DNA of 61,222 nt from Candidatus Anstonellales archaeon (GCA_038869735.1 JAWCQO010000007.1:1-61222), one strand, 5' to 3'. Counted from the first letter of the stretch, positions 20,201 to 29,653 are shown. Notes: generated by a model not told the origin, from the sequence alone. Program-made: numbers and translations.

Positions 20201-22093
20201 TTGAATTTAAAAGAAATAGAGAAGAAGGTTGTGGAGCTTATTCCACCTGAATGTAATTTAGAAAGAGTTGAAGCTGAAGGGCTGGATATTGTTCTGTATC
20301 TGAAGAACATAGGACGGTTTTATGAGGAGGATCAGTTAATTAAAAAGATTGCTGGAGTTGTGAGAAAAAAAGTCCTTATAAGATCCGACTCTTCTATGTT
20401 GACAGAACCTGAGAAAGCAAAAAGAATTATTGAGGAACTTGTTCCGAAGGAAGCCGGTGTTTCATCAATTGTATTTGACCCTGTCTTTTCAGAAGTCAAT
20501 ATTGAGGCGTTAAAGCCAGGCCTAGTCATTGGGAAGGGCGGAGCGATGTTAAAAGAGATAATACAGAAAACTGGTTGGGCACCACAGATTTTGAGGATGC
20601 CAACGATCTCGTCATCTACAATCTCGGGAATAAGGAAGTCAATGCTAAAAGAAGCAACTGCAAGGAAAAAATTTCTCATTTCTCTTGGAAAGAAGATATG
20701 CTCTGACGTTCCAAAAAGCGATTGGCTAAAGGTCACGGCACTGGGAGGATATAGGGAAGTTGGACGTTCCTGTACTCTTCTTCAGACCACAAACAGCAGG
20801 ATATTAATTGATTGTGGTATAAATCCCGAAACTTCGGAGCCAACTAAAGCTTATCCTTACTTAAATGCTATGAATCTTTCTCCATCTCAAATCGATGCAG
20901 TTATAGTAACTCATGCCCACCTTGATCACACGGGATTTATACCCTATCTATTTGCTTATGGTTATGATGGGCCCGTATTCTGCACTCCTCCTACAAGAGA
21001 CTTGATGGTCCTCTTGCAAATGGATTATCTTGACCTAATGAGCAAGTATTCAAACTATCCTGTGCCTTATTCTGTTAAAGACATCCAAAAGCAACTTGCA
21101 CACACCGTTACTATAGATTATGGAGAAGTGATGGATGTTACTCCGGAAATAAAACTTACATTTTATAATGCAGGTCATATATTGGGTTCAGCACAAGCAC
21201 ACCTTCATATTGGACAAGGACTCCACAATACGATTTTTTCAGGTGATATAAAATACGGTTTTACTAAGCTTTTTGACCAAGCAAATACTGTCTTTCCGCG
21301 TGCAGAGACTTTCTTTCTAGAAAGCACTTACGGTGGGAGAAACGACGTAACTGCTAGCCGATTCGAAGCGGATAAAAATTTGATTTCCGAGATAAGCTCA
21401 ACCTTGCAAGAAAGGGGAAAAGTGCTGATACCGGTATTTTCTGTTGGAAGGTCACAGGAAATAATGCTTGTATTGGAAGAACACTTCTCAAATAACACAG
21501 ATTTTAATTTTCAGGTTTATCTAGACGGGATGATTTTGGAGGCATCTGCGATTCATACTGCTTATCCGCAATATCTACGACACAACCTCCAGAGAAGGAT
21601 TCTTTCTAATGATAGCCCATTTGAATCGGAGATATTTGAGATAGTAAAGAAAGAACGCAAGGAGATTGCTGAAGGAGAACCTTGCGTAATTCTTGCACCT
21701 TCGGGCATGCTATCTGGAGGGCCTGCTGTGGAGTTTCTTAAGTTGTTAGCAGATAATCCAAAAAACAAGCTAATATTTGTAGGTTATCAGAGCGCACTTT
21801 CGCTTGGAAGAAAACTCCAAAGGGGGTTGAAGGAAATTCCTCTAAATGATGGAAACGGAAAGACAGATACACTTCAAGTAAATATGCAAATTTCGACTGT
21901 GGAGGGATATTCTGGACACTCGGATAGGCACCAGCTTTTGTCATTTGCAAGAAATCTGAGGCCTACGCCTGAGAGGATATTTACCCTTCATGGGGATGAG
22001 AATAAGGCAGATGACTTGGCAGGTACTTTGAGCAGGATGATGAGAATCGAAGCTAGAGCACCGATGAATCTTGACGCCATTAGGCTCAAATAA
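20201..22093 (+). CDS. fttA: KH/beta-CASP ribonuclease aCPSF1 (FttA), transcription termination factor
   Basis: Archaeal CPSF-type nuclease that cleaves nascent RNA and releases polymerase. The N-terminal KH region (about residues 1-170) has GKGGAMLKEIIQKTGWAPQI. The metallo-beta-lactamase core has HAHLDH (His238, His240, Asp242, His243) and later FSGDIKYG and ESTYGGRN. The beta-CASP part has LAPSGMLSGGPAVEFLK, YSGHSDR and LHGDENKADDL. Length 630 is typical. Start is TTG 20201 with AGAGGT at 20187-20192. Identification is firm. The T-rich ends seen after several genes here fit the known preference of this factor. Confidence 0.95.
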   Translation: MNLKEIEKKVVELIPPECNLERVEAEGLDIVLYLKNIGRFYEEDQLIKKIAGVVRKKVLIRSDSSMLTEPEKAKRIIEELVPKEAGVSSIVFDPVFSEVNIEALKPGLVIGKGGAMLKEIIQKTGWAPQILRMPTISSSTISGIRKSMLKEATARKKFLISLGKKICSDVPKSDWLKVTALGGYREVGRSCTLLQTTNSRILIDCGINPETSEPTKAYPYLNAMNLSPSQIDAVIVTHAHLDHTGFIPYLFAYGYDGPVFCTPPTRDLMVLLQMDYLDLMSKYSNYPVPYSVKDIQKQLAHTVTIDYGEVMDVTPEIKLTFYNAGHILGSAQAHLHIGQGLHNTIFSGDIKYGFTKLFDQANTVFPRAETFFLESTYGGRNDVTASRFEADKNLISEISSTLQERGKVLIPVFSVGRSQEIMLVLEEHFSNNTDFNFQVYLDGMILEASAIHTAYPQYLRHNLQRRILSNDSPFESEIFEIVKKERKEIAEGEPCVILAPSGMLSGGPAVEFLKLLADNPKNKLIFVGYQSALSLGRKLQRGLKEIPLNDGNGKTDTLQVNMQISTVEGYSGHSDRHQLLSFARNLRPTPERIFTLHGDENKADDLAGTLSRMMRIEARAPMNLDAIRLK

Positions 22094-22882
22094 TCACCGC
22101 ATCTTATCTGCAAAGAATATTCCACCAGCCATTCCAAAAAACGAATAGAGGAGAAGATTCAAAAAGAACTTCTCGGCTATTATGCTTGTAGAAAGACGCC
22201 TCTCAAGCCCTATTGTGCTCATTGTCTGTTCTATCTCATCTGTCTTCATCGCTGGCTTGGTGGCTTTTATAAATGAAAAGACGCTCTCTGCAAAAAGAGT
22301 TGAAAACGTTATAAGTAGAACGATGGAGACAAAAGTAGCTGCTATGCCTACGAGTATACCAACTTTTGCTCCCTCTGTCTCACTTATTCTATATTGAAAA
22401 AAGCCTTCCATTCTCAAAAATGCAATAGCTGTTGCGGATCCTAATGGGAGAGTTATAAAGAAAAGTAGATTTATAACAGGGATACTTGATAGTAGTCCAG
22501 CAACAAGACCACCTAAAAGCATAGGCATTATCATATCCGCACCATGTTCCTTCATTATTGGTAAAGAGCTGTCATGCGGAAAAAGAAGTCGCATAAGCCT
22601 TGAAAGCTCGTTCCAAAGTACTATAAGGTCTAATCTCCCTCCGTCTTTTATTTCTTTTTTTGTGGTCGTTGAGGAGTGGAGTTCTTCCCATTTGCGATAT
22701 TCTTCCAAAAGCTGTTTGCTAATTATTCTGTCAGAAACGAAACCTTCATAATCAACCTTGTTTGCACACCTAAAGCAAACTAGCTTTCCATGCTTTTCTC
22801 TTGCGCAGTCTAGACAGATGGCTTTTCCGCAATTTACACATATACCTACTGCTTCGGCTTCTTGATGTCTGTAACATCTCAT
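22094..22882 (-). CDS. B-box-type zinc finger membrane protein
   Basis: 262 residues. The N-terminal 45 residues hold a B-box-like zinc-binding pattern (CYRH, CVNCGKAICLDCAREKHGKLVCFRC). After a linker, the C-terminal 150 residues have four or five hydrophobic helices, recalling Yip1-type membrane domains. It overlaps the upstream DUF2085-like gene by four bases and is convergent with fttA, ending right at its stop. Function unknown. Confidence 0.82.
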   Translation of the reverse strand: MRCYRHQEAEAVGICVNCGKAICLDCAREKHGKLVCFRCANKVDYEGFVSDRIISKQLLEEYRKWEELHSSTTTKKEIKDGGRLDLIVLWNELSRLMRLLFPHDSSLPIMKEHGADMIMPMLLGGLVAGLLSSIPVINLLFFITLPLGSATAIAFLRMEGFFQYRISETEGAKVGILVGIAATFVSIVLLITFSTLFAESVFSFIKATKPAMKTDEIEQTMSTIGLERRLSTSIIAEKFFLNLLLYSFFGMAGGIFFADKMR

Positions 22883-23448
22883 GCTTTTCTGACCTCAAAG
22901 AACGCTGTGTAAAATTCATTTAGTATCGGAATCAAATAAAAAGGCACTACGACGCCAGCAGTTAAACCCGTGAGTATCCTAACGATGTTGGAACTTTCAT
23001 ACAGAGTTAGGAGTTGAGAAGTCCCATCTATTGCCATCGGCATAAGTAGGATAACAAACAACCAAGGAGGAGGAATTTCTTTTCTCTCAACTCGCCCGAA
23101 GAGAGGAAAAAGAAGGCCACCAACAAGTAGTCCCGTATAAATACCAACATCTCTTGCGCATACTGGCAATTTATACCCTATTGCATCATCTTTTTCTACT
23201 GTTGGAGTCATCCTCCAATCAAGGACAGAGGAATCTTTTGTGCAATCTTCAAGAGAATAAGTGCCTCCACGGAGGAAGATGCAAAGAGACCGAGAATTTA
23301 TTTGATGGCAACCCAAGTGATAAAGAGGGTAAGCCTTGGCTGCAAGTGGATTATTCCCCATCTGCAAAAAAGGCACTAATATTATAGAAATCAAAAAAAG
23401 GGCTGTAGACGCTATGTAGAGGATGTATGGAAGTTTGTTTCGTTGCAT
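22879..23448 (-). CDS. DUF2085 family membrane protein
   Basis: 189-residue protein with about five membrane segments. The family pattern is clear: a CHQINSRSLCIF motif, the LPVCARDVGIYTGLLVGGLLFPL segment and LMPMAIDGTSQLLTLYESSNIVRILTG. Function of the family is not known to me. It forms a two-gene operon with the zinc-finger membrane protein (ATGA overlap), which suggests they work together in the membrane. Confidence 0.85.
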   Translation of the reverse strand: MQRNKLPYILYIASTALFLISIILVPFLQMGNNPLAAKAYPLYHLGCHQINSRSLCIFLRGGTYSLEDCTKDSSVLDWRMTPTVEKDDAIGYKLPVCARDVGIYTGLLVGGLLFPLFGRVERKEIPPPWLFVILLMPMAIDGTSQLLTLYESSNIVRILTGLTAGVVVPFYLIPILNEFYTAFFEVRKA

Positions 23449-23511
23449 ACTTCTTTATATCTCTCTTACTTTTATAAAGAATTCCTACCAAAATAGAGAC
23501 GACATCTAACA

Positions 23512-23586
23512 GGGCCCGTAACTCAGCTTGGCTAGAGTGTCTGGCTTTTAACCAGAAAGTCATGGGTTCAAATCCCATCGGGCCCG
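23512..23586 (+). tRNA. tRNA-Lys (TTT)
   Basis: Full cloverleaf: acceptor GGGCCCG pairs CGGGCCC, D-arm ACTC/GAGT, anticodon stem TCTGG/CCAGA around loop CTTTTAA (anticodon TTT), and T-arm ATGGG/CCCAT around TTCAAAT. Discriminator G; CCA is not encoded. No intron. Confidence 0.95.
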
Positions 23587-23623
23587 CATCCGCATTTAAG
23601 ATTATAGATAAAGGAGATAAAGT

Positions 23624-24280
23624 ATGAAGAGATTATTTGACGGCATATTTTTGGTTGGAGGAAGAATTGCTACAAAAAACCTTGTCCCTGGAAAAGGGGT
23701 CTATGGAGAGAAGCTTATTCTGGAGGGAGGTATTGAGTATCGGGTATGGGATATATTTAGAAGCAAGCTTGCAGCTGCAATAAAAAAAGGGTTGAAGGGG
23801 ATGCCAATTAGATCGGGGTCAAGAGTTCTTTATCTTGGAGCAGCAAGTGGCACTACGGCTTCTCATATTTCAGATATAGTAGGAAGAGAGGGAGTTGTAT
23901 TTTGTATAGAATTTGCGCAACGCCCTATGCGAGAGTTAATTCATGTTTGCGAGGCAAGAGAGAACATGATTCCCATCCTTGCAGATGCAAACCATCCTGA
24001 AAGATACAGTGAAATTGAAAACGTTGACGTCATTTATGAAGATGTAGCACAGGCAAATCAAGATGAAATATTAATTAAAAATTCCCAAGCCTTCTTGAAG
24101 GAAGGAGGTTATGCCATGATTGCTATAAAATCCCAGAGCATTGATGTAACTCAAGATCCTCACAGAACTTATGAGAAAGTGAAAAAAAGTCTCTTAAGCA
24201 AGTTTACTATTTTGGAAGAGATCGAATTGTCGCCTTATGATAAGGACCATCTCTTTTTGCTTTTAGAGGCAAAAAAGTAA
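23624..24280 (+). CDS. flpA: fibrillarin, rRNA/tRNA 2'-O-methyltransferase
   Basis: SAM-dependent methyltransferase of the archaeal C/D-box sRNP. 218 residues with the family start (GKGVYGEKLI, EYRVWDIFRSKLAAAI) and SAM-binding motif I VLYLGAASGTTASHISDIVG. CIEFAQRPMRELI and DVIYEDVAQANQ follow. The partner Nop5 gene, often adjacent, is not in the window. A candidate C/D guide RNA is noted at 35.7 kb. Its 3' end stops about 12 bases short of the convergent asparagine-synthase-like gene. Confidence 0.95.
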   Translation: MKRLFDGIFLVGGRIATKNLVPGKGVYGEKLILEGGIEYRVWDIFRSKLAAAIKKGLKGMPIRSGSRVLYLGAASGTTASHISDIVGREGVVFCIEFAQRPMRELIHVCEARENMIPILADANHPERYSEIENVDVIYEDVAQANQDEILIKNSQAFLKEGGYAMIAIKSQSIDVTQDPHRTYEKVKKSLLSKFTILEEIELSPYDKDHLFLLLEAKK

Positions 24281-24292
24281 GAATGATAATTG

Positions 24293-25045
24293 CTAATTCT
24301 TCTTTCCAAATTCCTTTAAGAGAATTCGATGAATGCCACTTCCGTATTGCATTGCCTTTTTTGGACGCATACGTGCAGAATCAGGGACTCCAAGAAGCAT
24401 TGCGGATTCTCTCAAAAGCGGTTTTTTGTTTTCTTTTGTTCCGATTCGCTGAGAGAGAGGTAGCGAAAGGACAAACTCTATTAGGGGAGAGTAAAGGAAC
24501 GGGTATATGGTTATAAGGTTAAAGTAGTTTGCCGTTGCATCTATTCTTTTGCAGTCTCCGTATGGTAGGTATCGTATCTCCTCCTGTAAGATTCTTTCCA
24601 GATCCACTCCTTCTTTGAGGTAAGTAAAATATCGATCATAACCTACGAATAGCTCTTCTGAACCGCTCCCAAAAATTATGTGTGAAAAATTCTTCTCCTT
24701 TGCTTTTTTGCATGCAAAGTAAACGGGGACCATAAGCTCAACTTTGAGAAATTCTCCGGGCATTATTTTTTGGCACAGAGAATATGCAGATATAACTTCA
24801 GCATAAGTAGGGCAAACTTTTTCGTGCGGTAAACCTAAATCTTTAGCAACAATGATAGAATTTTTAATGTCTGAACTGTTTTCCATGCCTACGGTTATGA
24901 GGAGTACGTCAAAACCCATATCTCTAGCAGCTTTTGCCAAAACTGAACTGTCAAGGCCCCCTGAAAATGATATTGCAACCTTGGTTGGGCATAGACTCTT
25001 CATTGCTTCGATTATGAGGTTGGAAATCTTTCTTGCATACAACAT
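24293..25045 (-). CDS. asparagine-synthetase-like PP-loop ATPase
   Basis: 250-residue ATP-pyrophosphatase of the asparagine synthase C-domain type, without the N-terminal glutamine amidotransferase domain. PP-loop SFSGGLDSSVLAKA is at about residue 26. Also visible are IIFGSGSEELFVGYDRY and a C-terminal Arg/Lys-rich MRPKKAMQYGSGI typical of AsnB C-termini. Standalone proteins of this kind occur in archaea; the acceptor (aspartate or a tRNA/cofactor substrate) cannot be read from sequence. Convergent with fibrillarin. Confidence 0.82.
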   Translation of the reverse strand: MLYARKISNLIIEAMKSLCPTKVAISFSGGLDSSVLAKAARDMGFDVLLITVGMENSSDIKNSIIVAKDLGLPHEKVCPTYAEVISAYSLCQKIMPGEFLKVELMVPVYFACKKAKEKNFSHIIFGSGSEELFVGYDRYFTYLKEGVDLERILQEEIRYLPYGDCKRIDATANYFNLITIYPFLYSPLIEFVLSLPLSQRIGTKENKKPLLRESAMLLGVPDSARMRPKKAMQYGSGIHRILLKEFGKKN

Positions 25046-25060
25046 AAACCACCGATAAGG

Positions 25061-25184
25061 CGGGCCCGGAGAGATTTGAACTCTCGACCTTCACCTTTCT
25101 CCCTGTGCATTTGTGGTGCACTGCTTGGAATGTTTTGTAGATTGGTAGGAGAGTGCCGCTCTATCCAAACTGAGCTACGGGCCC
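25061..25184 (-). tRNA. tRNA-Arg (CCT) with 49-nt intron
   Basis: On the minus strand, exon 1 is 25184-25146, intron 25145-25097, exon 2 25096-25061; mature length 75. Acceptor GGGCCCG/CGGGCCC, D-arm GCTC/GAGC, T-arm GAGAG/CTCTC. The mature anticodon loop is CTCCTAA (anticodon CCT). The intron sits at the canonical 37/38 site. CTCC of the anticodon loop pairs GGAG of the intron between two three-base bulges (TAC and AAA), a standard bulge-helix-bulge. The anticodon stem is weak (one mismatch, one G-U). Confidence 0.9.
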
Positions 25185-25260
25185 ATGAATAGCTAATGGA
25201 TGTTAGGGATTTGAGATTTTTAAGCGTATTTTTAAAAAATTTCTTTGGGTTTACTAAATC

Positions 25261-25833
25261 ATGAAAAAGATCGAAGGAGTATTGAAACAGCCACTATCCT
25301 TGCCGGGAATACCAGAAGTCGTCTTATTTATAATTATACTTGTTGCAATGCTGATAACAATTTCTGCGTATTTTCCAATTGCAAAGAAAGATGAGATAAG
25401 CTTTAGAATTGGCGATTATATAATACTTAACACGACTTATAAGTATAACAACTTGTTTCCTCAAAATTCGATTGAAGTTTTTAAAGGTGCAAGACTTTTT
25501 TATTTCTATTTTCCACCAAATTCTATTCAGTATAATACGCGGCCATTGTATCTACTCTCCGATGCTTCATTTATTAGAGACAATATTGGAATCTTGCAGG
25601 AAGGAGAACCGCTTGAGATTTATCCAATGGCCTGCTCAAAAATAGAAGAGGGATATGTGCCCGTAAACTATTTTAACACTAAAAGTGTGCTTGAAGTTAA
25701 AGAGAAACAGATTGTGTGTGTGAAGTCACTTTTTGGGCGCCAAAAGCAAATTGAATTTGGTGTAGCGTCTGTTTCAGAAAACGCGATAAGATTGCAGGTT
25801 TTGTCAGTAAGGTATGCGGATTATAGCAGGTAA
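25261..25833 (+). CDS. membrane-anchored protein, unknown
   Basis: 190 residues: a short cytoplasmic start, one membrane helix (VVLFIIILVAMLITISAYF, about residues 20-38), then an exported domain of about 150 residues with two Cys (MACSKIEEG, IVCVKS). No family recognised. A TATA-like TTTTTAAAAA about 27 bases upstream of the ATG and the absence of a ribosome site suggest a leaderless transcript. Confidence 0.75.
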   Translation: MKKIEGVLKQPLSLPGIPEVVLFIIILVAMLITISAYFPIAKKDEISFRIGDYIILNTTYKYNNLFPQNSIEVFKGARLFYFYFPPNSIQYNTRPLYLLSDASFIRDNIGILQEGEPLEIYPMACSKIEEGYVPVNYFNTKSVLEVKEKQIVCVKSLFGRQKQIEFGVASVSENAIRLQVLSVRYADYSR

Positions 25834-25844
25834 GCCTTAAAAAG

Positions 25845-27455
25845 TCATAAAAAGAGTTCCCTTACTTTTTGTTCTCCAAGCATTTTTACGAAGGGGACAA
25901 GACGGGGACCTCTTCTTTTGGAAAGGATAACCGTATAAGCAGCCTCAAAAAAGTCCTCTATTTTTAAATTTCGTTCTTTGCATATACGCCTTATTTTGGC
26001 GTGTAATTCCTCTTCAGGAAGGTCTAATGAGGTGGCAAAATCGAACAAAGCTTGTTTGACGTTTTCTTCTAATTTGTTAATCTCTTCCTTTGCTTGAGTC
26101 GGAGAATTTATTTTTATTCTCATTTCCGGGGGGGCATATGTACTTATCCAGAAACGCGCTAATTTTAATCTTTGACGTGCAAGTCGTTCATTTTGTTCTT
26201 GCTCGTCTAAATGGCCAAGCGTTCTAAGCTTGAGGATTGCTACATCCTCGCTATATAGTTGAGCAAGAGTTCCTGCAAAGGCATAATTGATCCGTTTAGG
26301 GCACTGTGCTGGGAGTTTTAATGCTGAGAGTTCATACATGCGCTTTGTATTCTCGACGCGATTTTCTGTTCTTTCCTCTGCTTTTCCAAAATAAACTTTT
26401 TCGGCAAAGTCAAACTCATCAACGAGTCTAAATATCTCTTTTAGATCCAAGTCTCTCTGCTTCTCCGGCCTCTTTGCATAGAAAAACATAAAGACCTCAG
26501 GTTCTATTAGCTTTAAGATATCCTGAACAACGTATACGTTTCCCTTGCTTGCACTCATTTTTTCTCCATTTACAAGGAAGAATTCATAAACAAATGGGAT
26601 GGGAGGTTTGGCATCAAAGACTTTTTCCATTATTTCTTTTCCACTCTTCCAGCTCCCCTCTGCATGGTCCTTTCCAAATGGCTCATGGGTGGTGTGCCAT
26701 ATACACCACTGCGCTGGCCATTCAAATCTCCATTGCAGCTTTCCTTCACTCCACGGAACTTCGCCAGAGAAACCGCAACCGAGCGCTTTTTTATTTTTTA
26801 TTGATTTTCCACCGCAAGTAAATTTAACGGTTTTTCTTTCTATGTCGAATCCGCTTATGTTTGTTAGAACTCCACATTTTGGGCATATGGCGTCAAAAGG
26901 AATATAGCCAGTTTCCTTACTTCCTTGGTACTTTTTTATAATTTCCGAAACAAGGTCGTGTTTTTGGAAGACAAGTTCAATATATTTATCAAATTTCCCT
27001 TTTTTGTAAAGCTCGTCTGCTGTATAATAAATGGGATGGACATCGAGCATTCTTATGCCTTCTGCCCATATCTTGTTAAAGTGCTCACTCCAGCTTTTAC
27101 AGCAGTCAAATGGATCCGGAACTCTACAGAGGGGATGGCCAAGATATTTTCTTATCTCTGAAAATTCGCTGCTTAAGTGCCAGTTTCCATCAAGATCCAT
27201 TAGTCTCATAGGGATATCTTTTAGTGGATCCCTATCATCTGAGCCGTGAACAAACTCGCACTTTTCTCCACTTAAAATGATTGATTTGTAAACAAAATAA
27301 GCCCTCAAAACATCATTGAGATTTCCTATATGTTTTCCCCCTGAGGGGGTCTGTTGGCATTTTATATTTGGTATTCTACCTTCTCGCCTTGCCCGTTCGA
27401 TAGTTTTTGAAGCCAACTTGTCTGCCCAAAAAAGCGAAGTGGATGTTGAGATCAT
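25845..27455 (-). CDS. lysK: lysyl-tRNA synthetase, class I
   Basis: Class I LysRS, the archaeal-type enzyme with a Rossmann catalytic domain, 536 residues. The HIGH-equivalent is GGKHIGN near residue 40; the KMSKS-equivalent is KMSASKGN near residue 303. A zinc-type insertion (CPKCGVLTN, FTCGGKS) lies between them. HSDD-like VHGSDDRDPLKDIP is also typical. A tRNA-Lys gene lies about 4 kb upstream. Divergent from the repeat protein at 27.6 kb. Confidence 0.96.
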   Translation of the reverse strand: MISTSTSLFWADKLASKTIERARREGRIPNIKCQQTPSGGKHIGNLNDVLRAYFVYKSIILSGEKCEFVHGSDDRDPLKDIPMRLMDLDGNWHLSSEFSEIRKYLGHPLCRVPDPFDCCKSWSEHFNKIWAEGIRMLDVHPIYYTADELYKKGKFDKYIELVFQKHDLVSEIIKKYQGSKETGYIPFDAICPKCGVLTNISGFDIERKTVKFTCGGKSIKNKKALGCGFSGEVPWSEGKLQWRFEWPAQWCIWHTTHEPFGKDHAEGSWKSGKEIMEKVFDAKPPIPFVYEFFLVNGEKMSASKGNVYVVQDILKLIEPEVFMFFYAKRPEKQRDLDLKEIFRLVDEFDFAEKVYFGKAEERTENRVENTKRMYELSALKLPAQCPKRINYAFAGTLAQLYSEDVAILKLRTLGHLDEQEQNERLARQRLKLARFWISTYAPPEMRIKINSPTQAKEEINKLEENVKQALFDFATSLDLPEEELHAKIRRICKERNLKIEDFFEAAYTVILSKRRGPRLVPFVKMLGEQKVRELFL

Positions 27456-27609
27456 ATATGTGTTTCACCGTTAGATGTTTATAAAGGATCTTTGTTTAGT
27501 TTGAAAACACAGATTAAATAAAACCAAAACAATTATAAATCTATATATATAGACTTTTAACCACAACAATTAAAAAGAAGATAAGGCATAAGTATATCTG
27601 GTGACGCAT

Positions 27610-28719
27610 ATGAATTTACTGAAGAAAAAAGAGGTGGGAAAATACCCCGTATATGAAAATAAGCGTGATTCTTTTATTAGACGTTTCTATTATAAACATA
27701 TAGACTCTCAAGGAGAATTAGGCTCTCAAGCTAACGCTTTTGAGAAAGGAATCATTAAGCGCTTATACGATAACCCTAAGGTAGTAAAGGTTCTTTTAAA
27801 GGTTGCCAAAAGGGTGGGAAATAACACGCTTTTAAAAGTTCTTTATAAACCGGATATTAGTGAAATGTTTATAAATAATCCTGAAAAGGTAAGTAAAATC
27901 CTTTTAAAGATTGCCAAAAATGCAGGAGAGCATGCGATCAAGGCAATCGATTTACTTGGGGATGATGTCAGGAGCCCTATATTTGTTAAGAATCCTAGAG
28001 TATTTGTTGAAATAGCCAAAATAGCTCGTAAAAGAACACCACTTGCTTTTGAGGCTCTTTCCACAAAAGAGATTGCAAATATATGTTCATATCCTTCTAG
28101 TAATTTAGAATTATTCTTAGAGTTTTTAAAAGTAGTCACAAAGCCAGGAATTTTTGGAGAGAGTAGGAGAAAGGAAGAGAATAGGGAATATCTCTTGAAA
28201 GTTATTTCTAGTGAGGGGGCGGCTCGATTGTATGAGAACTATCTCTGGGCGCTCCTAGAAATTGCAAAAGTTTCTGCACGTAGAATATATAGCGGTGATT
28301 CTATTCTCGGTGGTATTAACTATGAAGATGTGAGTCAATTGGTTGAGAGGTTTCCGTGGGCGGTTGTGGAAATTGAAAAAGTAATTAAGAAAAAGATTTA
28401 CAAACAGATTTACTGGTATATTATATATGGTAAATGTGGTTCAAAAATGCGTTCGATATTTGAGAAGCACCCGAAGCCATTTGTTGAAATTTTAAAAGCA
28501 ACTGGGGGGAGGCTAGAAGGGGTGCGTGCTTTAGACCTTCTTTATGAGAAGCCTTTGGCTCCGTTGTTTGATGAGTATCCGTGGGCGTTTGTGGAAATAG
28601 CCAGAATAGCTCGTAAAAAAACAGAAGTTGCTTTTAGATATCTTGCAAGTGAATCTCTTTCCGATTCAGAAAGAGTTGACCTAATTGAAAATCCCAACGA
28701 ACTAATGCGCCGCGTTTAA
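27610..28719 (+). CDS. helical-repeat protein without protease domain
   Basis: 369-residue protein built of degenerate 33-36-residue helical repeats, e.g. NPRVFVEIAKIARKRTPLAF and YPWAFVEIARIARKKTEVAF. These share the pattern xFVEIAxxAxxxxxxAFxxL with the two larger repeat proteins at 32.8-35.4 and 58.4-60.6 kb, but are much more diverged. It lacks their C-terminal RGHS/GSCG domain. No signal peptide or membrane segment. GTG 27601 also opens the frame; ATG 27610 is preferred, with GGTGA five bases upstream. AT-rich promoter region (27540-27560). Function unknown; the repeats suggest protein binding. Confidence 0.8.
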   Translation: MNLLKKKEVGKYPVYENKRDSFIRRFYYKHIDSQGELGSQANAFEKGIIKRLYDNPKVVKVLLKVAKRVGNNTLLKVLYKPDISEMFINNPEKVSKILLKIAKNAGEHAIKAIDLLGDDVRSPIFVKNPRVFVEIAKIARKRTPLAFEALSTKEIANICSYPSSNLELFLEFLKVVTKPGIFGESRRKEENREYLLKVISSEGAARLYENYLWALLEIAKVSARRIYSGDSILGGINYEDVSQLVERFPWAVVEIEKVIKKKIYKQIYWYIIYGKCGSKMRSIFEKHPKPFVEILKATGGRLEGVRALDLLYEKPLAPLFDEYPWAFVEIARIARKKTEVAFRYLASESLSDSERVDLIENPNELMRRV

Positions 28720-29065
28720 AGAATTTGAAAAAGGGTTGTAAATGACCATTAAACGATATTACTTTAATCACCCAAGTAGTGGAAGCGGGAGGCTTTTTGA
28801 AGAGACGTCTACACCTGCTGAACAGTGAACGATATAGAAGAGGGAGAACAAAATTAGTCACTTATAATAGTAATGGTTATTCGTTTGTTTAAGATAAATT
28901 TTACTTGCTTAAATGGGCAAATAGCTGGAAAACGGGACACTAATGGCTTTAATGCTCTTTTTAATCAACACTTATAAGATTCATTAATAAGATTCGTCAT
29001 TTTCTTATTTGCTGCTTTTATACTTTGGAGTTTGTTGTGAATAAGCCGTAAAAAACTCTTGGTTG
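28720..29065. other. gene-free interval of about 345 bases
   Basis: AT-rich spacer between the convergent repeat protein and the MsrQ-like gene. Several short open frames exist, but none has a ribosome site or recognisable product. No strong hairpin or tRNA-like element seen. Confidence 0.5.
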
Positions 29066-29653
29066 CTATATCTTTAATATCTTGCATGTCAAGCACAACC
29101 TTGAAAGGATCACTAAGAGGGATATTGCTACAACCCCAAATGCCAAGACGGGTTCTTTTGCAAATATCTTTCCGACATTCAAAAAGTGAATTAGTATAAG
29201 CACCAGTGCGATAAAGATAACACGATGGAGGCTCTTCCATTTTGCGCCAAGAAGCTTAACTGAAAAATCATTTGAGGTTATGGCCATAAGGAAGAGCAAA
29301 CAGAAAGCTACAAACCCGAGTGTAAGGAAAATATAGTTTGGGTTTGTAAACAGCGGAAGAACATCCCACTTAAGGATAAAGTTTAGTACAAGTACTACAT
29401 GAATGAGTGCAAAAAGGAATGTCCAGATTCCTATAAGGCGCCTATTCTTATAAGCAGATAGAATAATCTTATGTTGCAAAGCTTTGGAAAGATAGGGAAG
29501 CGAGAGGATTAGTAACAGGCATAAGAGGGCAATAAAACCGTAGGTGCTTATGTAAGTTAGGCTCTGCCTTGATGGCTGTACTAACTGGCCAGCTAACAAA
29601 ACAAAAAGTATTATTCCGACAGCAACAGCGTTAATCACCAATTTTTCGTTCAT
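29066..29653 (-). CDS. ferric-reductase-like heme membrane protein (MsrQ/YedZ type)
   Basis: 195 residues with about six hydrophobic helices. RRLIGIWTFLFALIHVVLVL and GAKWKSLHRVIFIALVLILIHF carry the paired His expected to ligate heme b in the ferric-reductase-like domain. In bacteria such proteins pass electrons to the periplasmic MsrP; no MsrP gene is in the window. The start has a strong ribosome site (AGGAGGGGGG). Confidence 0.82.
   Translation of the reverse strand: MNEKLVINAVAVGIILFVLLAGQLVQPSRQSLTYISTYGFIALLCLLLILSLPYLSKALQHKIILSAYKNRRLIGIWTFLFALIHVVLVLNFILKWDVLPLFTNPNYIFLTLGFVAFCLLFLMAITSNDFSVKLLGAKWKSLHRVIFIALVLILIHFLNVGKIFAKEPVLAFGVVAISLLVILSRLCLTCKILKI

Noticed and set aside
23351-23578. 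75-codon minus-strand frame beginning MGFEPMTFWLKARHS
   Set aside because: It reads across the antisense of tRNA-Lys, a common false protein.
26549-27249. Several plus-strand frames opposite lysK
   Set aside because: All are shadows of the class I LysRS coding frame, with no ribosome sites or conserved motifs.
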